A stretch of 27,081 nt of DNA from RGIG8244 sp045592785 (GTDB lineage: Bacteria; Verrucomicrobiota; Lentisphaeria; Victivallales; UBA1829), in the NCBI GenBank assembly GCA_045592785.1, contig JAZNVL010000053.1, positions 1 through 27,081 of the forward strand, in the 5' to 3' direction. The notes beneath the pieces were generated by a model, which saw only the letters and a program-made list of their open reading frames with translations, did not search any database and was not told where the DNA came from. The position numbers and the translations under genes were made by a program. Positions 23,043-27,081 of the stretch are shown in pieces (position 1 is the stretch's first letter; the number at the start of each line of letters is the position of its first letter).

Positions 23043-24502
23043 TCTATGATGCGGCAGTGATCGGCGGGGGTGTGACGGGTGCATCCGTTCTGTGGCATTT
23101 ATCCCACTACGAATGTAAAGCGGTTCTTCTGGAAAAATGTTGTGATGGTGCGCTTGGGATTTCGAAAGCGAATTCCGGGATCGTGCATGGGGGATTTCAT
23201 CATCCGGTGACGTCGCTCAAAGCGAAACTGGAAGTCAAAGGGATCCCCATGTTCGATGCACTGCAGAAGGAATTGCATTTCCCGTTCCACCGTTGCGGGA
23301 TCGTTGTCGCCGCGTTTACGGAAGAGGAACTGGCATCCTGCCGGAAACTTTTCGAACAGGGGAAAGCCAACGGGATCGGCAATCTCCAATGGCATACGGG
23401 AGAAAGTCTCCGTACGCTGGAACCGCTGTTGGCGGAAAACGTGCTGGGCGGATTCGTTGCGCCCGATGGCGGCGTGATCGAGCCGACGGCATACGGGATG
23501 CGTCTTCTGGAATCCGCCCGGCTGAACGGAGCGGATCTGTGTTTTGATACGAAAGTGGAAAAAGGGGAATACATCGATGGGGTCTGGCACTTGCAGATCG
23601 CGGGCAGACCGGACGTGATCAAAGCGCGTTATGTGGTCAATGCGGCAGGCCTTTTCGCCGATGAAGTCTCCCGTGCCTTCGGGGCGGAGGAATTCAGGAT
23701 CGTGCCCCGGAAGGGAGAGGAATACCTTCTGGACCGGGAAAGCAGGGCGAAACCGCAGCGTGTACTCTTCCCTGCCCCCTCGAAACACTCCAAAGGGGTA
23801 CTGGTGATCCCCACGGTGGGCGGCACGACCATGATCGGTCCCACTGCGGACATGGTGGAGAGCAAAGACGACACCGCCACCTCTGCCGAAAACTTCCGGA
23901 AGATCCTTTCTCTGGTACAGAAAATCGTCCCCGCGGTCACACAGAAAGATGTGATCTCCTCCTTCGCCGGACTCCGTCCTGTGATGGAGAACGAGGATTT
24001 TTACATTGCGCCATCGGAAAAAGTCCCCTGTTTCATCCAGGCGGCGGGGATCCAGTCTCCGGGTCTCACGGCATCTCCGGCGGTGGGCGAATACATTACA
24101 GACCTCTTGAAAACGGCGGGACTTTCTCTCACGGAAAAGACGGCGGAGCGGGTCATGCTCACCAGTCTTCCGGAGATCCGCAATCTCACCGATGAGGAAA
24201 CGGACCGGCTGTATCAGGAGAACAGAAAAGTCACGTCTTACGTCTGCCGGTGCGAGAAGATCACGGAAGCCGAGATCATCGAAGCAGTGCGGCACGGTCA
24301 TACCACGCTGGACGGGGTGAAGTTCTACACCCGGGCGGGCATGGGCCGTTGTCAGGGCGGATTCTGTCAGGCGCGGATCATGGAGATCATCAGCCGTGAA
24401 AGCGGGATCCCGCTGGAGGAATTGACGAAAAAAGGCGGCGCAAGTTATCTTCTTGCGGGCCGTCTCGGCAGCTTGAAAGTGAAGGAAATGAAACATGATT
24501 GA
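23039..24502 (+). CDS. GlpA-like FAD-dependent glycerol-3-phosphate dehydrogenase with C-terminal four-Cys domain
   Basis: This 487-residue flavoprotein opens with the FAD-binding AAVIGGGVTGAS (Gly9–Gly14), followed by LEKCCDGALGISKANSGIVH and GGFHHP, the DAO-type pattern found in GlpA/GlpD. A final ~75-residue domain resembles BFD-like [2Fe-2S] domains, with Cys403, Cys405 (VCRCE) and Cys438, Cys443 (GRCQGGFC). The chosen ATG overlaps the HAD stop; the frame is open 18 bases upstream, but GGGAG spacing fits this start. The enzyme probably oxidises glycerol-3-phosphate to dihydroxyacetone phosphate and passes electrons to its two partners. It overlaps the next gene by 8 bases. Confidence 0.85.
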   Translation: MIYDAAVIGGGVTGASVLWHLSHYECKAVLLEKCCDGALGISKANSGIVHGGFHHPVTSLKAKLEVKGIPMFDALQKELHFPFHRCGIVVAAFTEEELASCRKLFEQGKANGIGNLQWHTGESLRTLEPLLAENVLGGFVAPDGGVIEPTAYGMRLLESARLNGADLCFDTKVEKGEYIDGVWHLQIAGRPDVIKARYVVNAAGLFADEVSRAFGAEEFRIVPRKGEEYLLDRESRAKPQRVLFPAPSKHSKGVLVIPTVGGTTMIGPTADMVESKDDTATSAENFRKILSLVQKIVPAVTQKDVISSFAGLRPVMENEDFYIAPSEKVPCFIQAAGIQSPGLTASPAVGEYITDLLKTAGLSLTEKTAERVMLTSLPEIRNLTDEETDRLYQENRKVTSYVCRCEKITEAEIIEAVRHGHTTLDGVKFYTRAGMGRCQGGFCQARIMEIISRESGIPLEELTKKGGASYLLAGRLGSLKVKEMKHD

Positions 24503-25742
24503 ATATCTTTCCCGTGATGTGGCGATCATCGGTGCCGGTGCCGCCGGGCTCGCCGCCGCAAAAGAAACGGCAGCCGCTCATCTCTCCACACTGGTCATCG
24601 ACCGGGAAATGCGGTGCGGCGGAATCCTGAACCAGTGCATCCATAACGGGTTCGGACTCCATTGTTACGGCAGGGAACTCACCGGGCCCGAATTTGCCGC
24701 CGAAGCGGAAGAAGAAGCCCGCACTGCCGGGGCGGAGATCCGCTTGGGGACCACGGTCAAATCCATCGTGAAAGAAGAAAACGGCGTTTTCACATTGAAA
24801 CTTTATTCCGGGGAACGGGGCGTCACCATCCTCACCGCCCGTGCCGTGATCCTTGCCGCCGGATGCCGGGAACGGAACCGGGGGAACCTGGCGATCCCGG
24901 GACACCGTCCCGCCGGAGTCTGGACAGCCGGAGCGGCGCAGAAACTGCTGAACGTGGAAGGCGTACTGCCGGGCAGGAAAGCGGTGATCGTGGGATCCGG
25001 CGACATCGGCCTGATCATGGCGCGACGTTTGACCTGGTGCGGCGCGAAAGTGGAAGCAGTCATTGAGATCCTGCCCCGTCCCTCCGGTTTGATCCGCAAT
25101 ATCGCACAATGTCTGGAAGATTTTCAGATCCCCCTGCTCCTCTCTCATTCCGTGGTGAAGATCCACGGGACGGAACGGGTGACGGGACTGGATGCCGCGC
25201 CGCTGGTGAACGGTCAGCCCGATCTTGCCCGCATGGTCCATTTCGATTGCGATACCATCCTGTTCTCGGTGGGATTGATCCCCTCCAACGAACTGGTGAT
25301 CCCGCTGGGCGTGGAGATCGATCCTGTGACCAATGGTGCGGTCACGGACTCCAACGGGGAGACTTCGGTGGCAGGGATCTTCAGTGCGGGCAATGTGCGA
25401 CATGTTCATGACCTGGTTGACTTCGTGGCGGAGGAAGCGGCGGAAACGGGCCGTTCCGTGGTCCGGAAGCTCACAGGCTGCGCATCCACGCCCTGTCATC
25501 GGGCGACGGCAGGGGAAAACCTGCGGTATGTCACCCCGGCGAAATTTTCTTCCGGGGAAAAAGTCCACTTCCGGTTCCGTCCGGTGATCACGAGGGAGAA
25601 AGCGGTCCTCACTGCGACAGGGAACGGGGAAGTGCTCAAAACCTGGCGTCAGAACTTTGTGTGTCCGGCGGAAATGATCCAGATCGAACTGGAAACTCCG
25701 GCACAGGATATCACATTCACACTTTCGGAGAACTTGTCATGA
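24495..25742 (+). CDS. GlpB-like FAD/NAD(P)-binding oxidoreductase
   Basis: This 415-residue flavoprotein has two nucleotide-binding motifs: VAIIGAGAAGLAA (Gly13–Gly18) for FAD and AVIVGSGDIGL (Gly167–Gly172) for a second dinucleotide. The signature CGGILNQCIHNGFGLHCYGR is typical of the pyridine-nucleotide-disulfide-type partners found beside GlpA-like proteins in fermenting bacteria such as Thermotoga and clostridia. The C-terminal ~70 residues are beta-rich. It likely transfers electrons from the GlpA-like subunit to NAD(P) or another carrier. The start lies inside the previous gene (8-base overlap), and the end overlaps the DUF1667 gene by ATGA, so the three proteins are coupled. Confidence 0.85.
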   Translation: MIEYLSRDVAIIGAGAAGLAAAKETAAAHLSTLVIDREMRCGGILNQCIHNGFGLHCYGRELTGPEFAAEAEEEARTAGAEIRLGTTVKSIVKEENGVFTLKLYSGERGVTILTARAVILAAGCRERNRGNLAIPGHRPAGVWTAGAAQKLLNVEGVLPGRKAVIVGSGDIGLIMARRLTWCGAKVEAVIEILPRPSGLIRNIAQCLEDFQIPLLLSHSVVKIHGTERVTGLDAAPLVNGQPDLARMVHFDCDTILFSVGLIPSNELVIPLGVEIDPVTNGAVTDSNGETSVAGIFSAGNVRHVHDLVDFVAEEAAETGRSVVRKLTGCASTPCHRATAGENLRYVTPAKFSSGEKVHFRFRPVITREKAVLTATGNGEVLKTWRQNFVCPAEMIQIELETPAQDITFTLSENLS

Positions 25743-26092
25743 AACAGATCATCTGCATCAATTGTCCCAGAGGATGCCGTCTTACAGTCACCACCGACGG
25801 CGATTCCCCGCAAGTCACGGGTAATTTCTGTGCCCGGGGAAAGGCGTACGGGATCCAGGAAGCGGAAAACCCGCGCCGGACCGTTACCGCAGTGATCCCT
25901 TCGGGCGTGGATGGAGTTCCCTGCGCCCCGGTCCGCAGCACGGCACCGGTCCCCTTTGCACTGATCCCGGACCTGCTCAATGAGTTATACGCGTTGCGTG
26001 TGACGGAAGGGGCGAAACGGGGTGACGTACTGCTCGCCGACTGGCGTGGTACGGGTGCGGATATTATTTATACGGCAGATGTGATCGTATAA
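25739..26092 (+). CDS. DUF1667 Fe-S protein, third subunit of the Glp-type complex
   Basis: This 117-residue protein has four Cys near the N-terminus: C6-x2-C9-x3-C13 (CINCPRGCRL) and Cys31 (NFCARG). The arrangement resembles the 4Fe-4S entry domain of molybdopterin oxidoreductases, without the rest of such enzymes. DUF1667 proteins usually follow the two flavoproteins encoded just upstream, so this is probably the electron-transfer subunit, comparable in role to GlpC. The chosen ATG overlaps the stop of the previous gene; the frame is open further 5' in that gene. It ends 3 bases before the convergent pilin-like gene, with no clear terminator of its own. Confidence 0.82.
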   Translation: MKQIICINCPRGCRLTVTTDGDSPQVTGNFCARGKAYGIQEAENPRRTVTAVIPSGVDGVPCAPVRSTAPVPFALIPDLLNELYALRVTEGAKRGDVLLADWRGTGADIIYTADVIV

Positions 26093-26095
26093 AAC

Positions 26096-27046
26096 TCAGA
26101 GCTGCGGAGTCCAGAACCAGCCGGAACGGCTGCCAAGAAGGATGTAATAGTGCCTGCCCCATTCCGAACTGGGAGCAGACTGCACATGTCCGTCATAAAA
26201 CATACCGACGTTGGATTTTCCGTGTCTTCCCTTCATGAAGTCTTTTGCCATTCCCTCGAAGTAACGTTTCTTGGGAACGGGATTCGGATCGCCGCCGTTG
26301 TCGTAGTATTCATTGAAGCCATTAAAGTTGGTGACCAGACAGTTGAATGCGTTGTCATAGCCGGAGCAGACGCCGGAATTGATCCACACTCCCCAGAGAT
26401 TTGGCGTACTTTTTCCGCCGAACTGAGCGGAATACGCCCCGGTACCGGGGAGATAAGCCTGATTATACACATGCCCCGGCTTGCCGCCTTCATAAATCAT
26501 AACAGTTTTTGAAGGTGTACGGAATTTTGAGATCTTACGCTGATCCTTCAAATACGAAGGAAAATCTGAAAAACCGTATTGTTTGTATTCGTTGGGGTGG
26601 TCATAGCACAGATTTTTGGGATACGTCATCTGGTAATTGGCATTACTCAAAATCTCTCTGTGACCGAAAAGAACACCGGGACATTTCAGCCATTTCGGGG
26701 ATCGCCAATAGGTCCACATCAGGTTTTTGATCGTCTTGGCTTCCCCTGTGATAAACAACAGCTGTTGCGGCCATTTGGCTGCATTTCCCTGAAGGCGGCC
26801 ATCCTGATACGGTGCATTGTAAGGAACAACATGCTGATCGTAAGTATCGATATACATCATGGTTGCCGTACTGATACTTTTCAGATTGCCGACACACAAT
26901 GCCCGTTTGCCGGCATCCTTTGCCGACCCCAGGGCAGGCAGAAGCATGGCGGCCAATATGGCGATCACAGCAATTACAACGAGTAATTCAATAAGGGTAA
27001 AGCACTCCTGCTTTACCCCCGCATGCGGGGGCATTTTGTTTTTCAT
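26096..27046 (-). CDS. pseudopilin-like protein with prepilin-type N-terminal methylation domain
   Basis: This 316-residue protein has a 15-residue basic leader (MKNKMPPHAGVKQEC) followed by FTLIELLVVIAVIAILAAML, the type IV prepilin/GspG helix with Glu at +5. The mature part has no known enzymatic motifs. It holds paired Cys, many aromatic residues and a C-terminal stretch near GRHGKSNVGMFYDGHVQSA, resembling the H-x-G–DGH ending common in planctomycete and Lentisphaerae pseudopilin paralogs (DUF1559-like). Proteins of this kind are numerous in Lentisphaerae and are thought to sit at the cell surface via a type II-like system; function is unknown. The residue before Phe is Cys rather than the usual Gly. 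The RBS AAGGAT lies about 10 bases before the ATG. The leader codons contain strong inverted repeats (26995–27031). Confidence 0.85.
   Translation of the reverse strand: MKNKMPPHAGVKQECFTLIELLVVIAVIAILAAMLLPALGSAKDAGKRALCVGNLKSISTATMMYIDTYDQHVVPYNAPYQDGRLQGNAAKWPQQLLFITGEAKTIKNLMWTYWRSPKWLKCPGVLFGHREILSNANYQMTYPKNLCYDHPNEYKQYGFSDFPSYLKDQRKISKFRTPSKTVMIYEGGKPGHVYNQAYLPGTGAYSAQFGGKSTPNLWGVWINSGVCSGYDNAFNCLVTNFNGFNEYYDNGGDPNPVPKKRYFEGMAKDFMKGRHGKSNVGMFYDGHVQSAPSSEWGRHYYILLGSRSGWFWTPQL
26995..27031. repeat. two abutting perfect inverted repeats inside the prepilin leader
   Basis: A 10-bp stem GGGTAAAGCA/TGCTTTACCC with a 4-base loop (26995–27018) shares its last three C residues with a perfect 16-base palindrome CCCCCGCA/TGCGGGGG (27016–27031). 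Both lie within the codons for leader residues ~6–17 of the pseudopilin-like gene. In mRNA they could form alternative hairpins just downstream of the start codon. Confidence 0.85.
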
Positions 27047-27081
27047 CGATTCAAATCCTTTTCGTTTTCGTGAATATAATA

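Noticed and set aside
26118..26132. A CAGCCG/CGGCTG hairpin between the DUF1667 and pilin-like genes, as a shared terminator
   Set aside because: The stem is only 6 bp with no T run on either strand, and it lies inside the pilin-like coding sequence.
1..27081. Search by eye for CRISPR arrays, tRNA, rRNA, transposases and phage integrases
   Set aside because: No regular spacer repeats, clover-leaf tRNA pattern, rRNA core sequence or recombinase motif was recognised. Frequent GGGATC and GGATCC words reflect a Gly–Ile/Ile–Pro codon habit rather than a repeat element.

Overview
This window looks like part of a chromosome from a Lentisphaerae/Victivallales-type bacterium of the PVC superphylum. 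That is an inference from gene content, not a database match. It rests on four things: a V-type ATPase operon in the chlamydia-like order E–DUF2764–A–B–D–I–K; a pseudopilin-like protein with an N-terminal methylation helix and a Cys before the cleavage site; many glycoside hydrolases in small operons; and RHS-family fragments. No rRNA, tRNA, CRISPR array, transposase or integrase was seen.

Region 1 (1–2131, minus strand) is a scarred RHS region. The left edge holds the secreted N-terminal part of an RHS-like protein that runs off the window. Upstream of it are a truncated secreted hydrolase with an out-of-frame tail, a very AT-rich secreted TPR-like protein, and a chimeric ORF. The chimera joins the first ~43 residues of an arabinofuranosidase-like (GH51-type) enzyme to the C-terminal end of an RHS core. 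The RHS tip appears frameshifted; in the shifted frame it ends in an ATGA overlap with the TPR gene.

Region 2 (2169–14417) is carbohydrate metabolism. It contains nagA, an operon of a GH36-like alpha-galactosidase, a GH28 pectinase-type enzyme and a DMT transporter, a neutral-ceramidase-family hydrolase, a MATE exporter, an AraC regulator, a GH39-like glycosidase, and a divergent pair of Gfo/Idh/MocA dehydrogenase and HpcH/HpaI aldolase. The hydrolases in this region lack signal peptides, so they probably act on imported oligosaccharides in the cytoplasm.

Region 3 (14560–22175) is a complete-looking V-type ATPase operon with its own promoter and terminator. Subunits C, F and G are not encoded in it. 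The proteolipid has one membrane carboxylate per four-helix subunit plus the polar residues known from sodium-binding K rings.

Region 4 (22186–26092) is a four-gene operon joined by overlapping stop/start codons: a NagD-like HAD phosphatase, a GlpA-like FAD dehydrogenase with a four-Cys C-terminal domain, a GlpB-like FAD/NAD oxidoreductase, and a small DUF1667 Fe-S protein. It is probably a glycerol-3-phosphate/DHAP module. Region 5 (26096–27046, minus) is the pseudopilin-like protein, whose leader codons hold two abutting perfect inverted repeats.

Ten putative vegetative promoters were read by eye. Seven have a 16-nt spacer between a TTG-type -35 and a TATATT-like -10.
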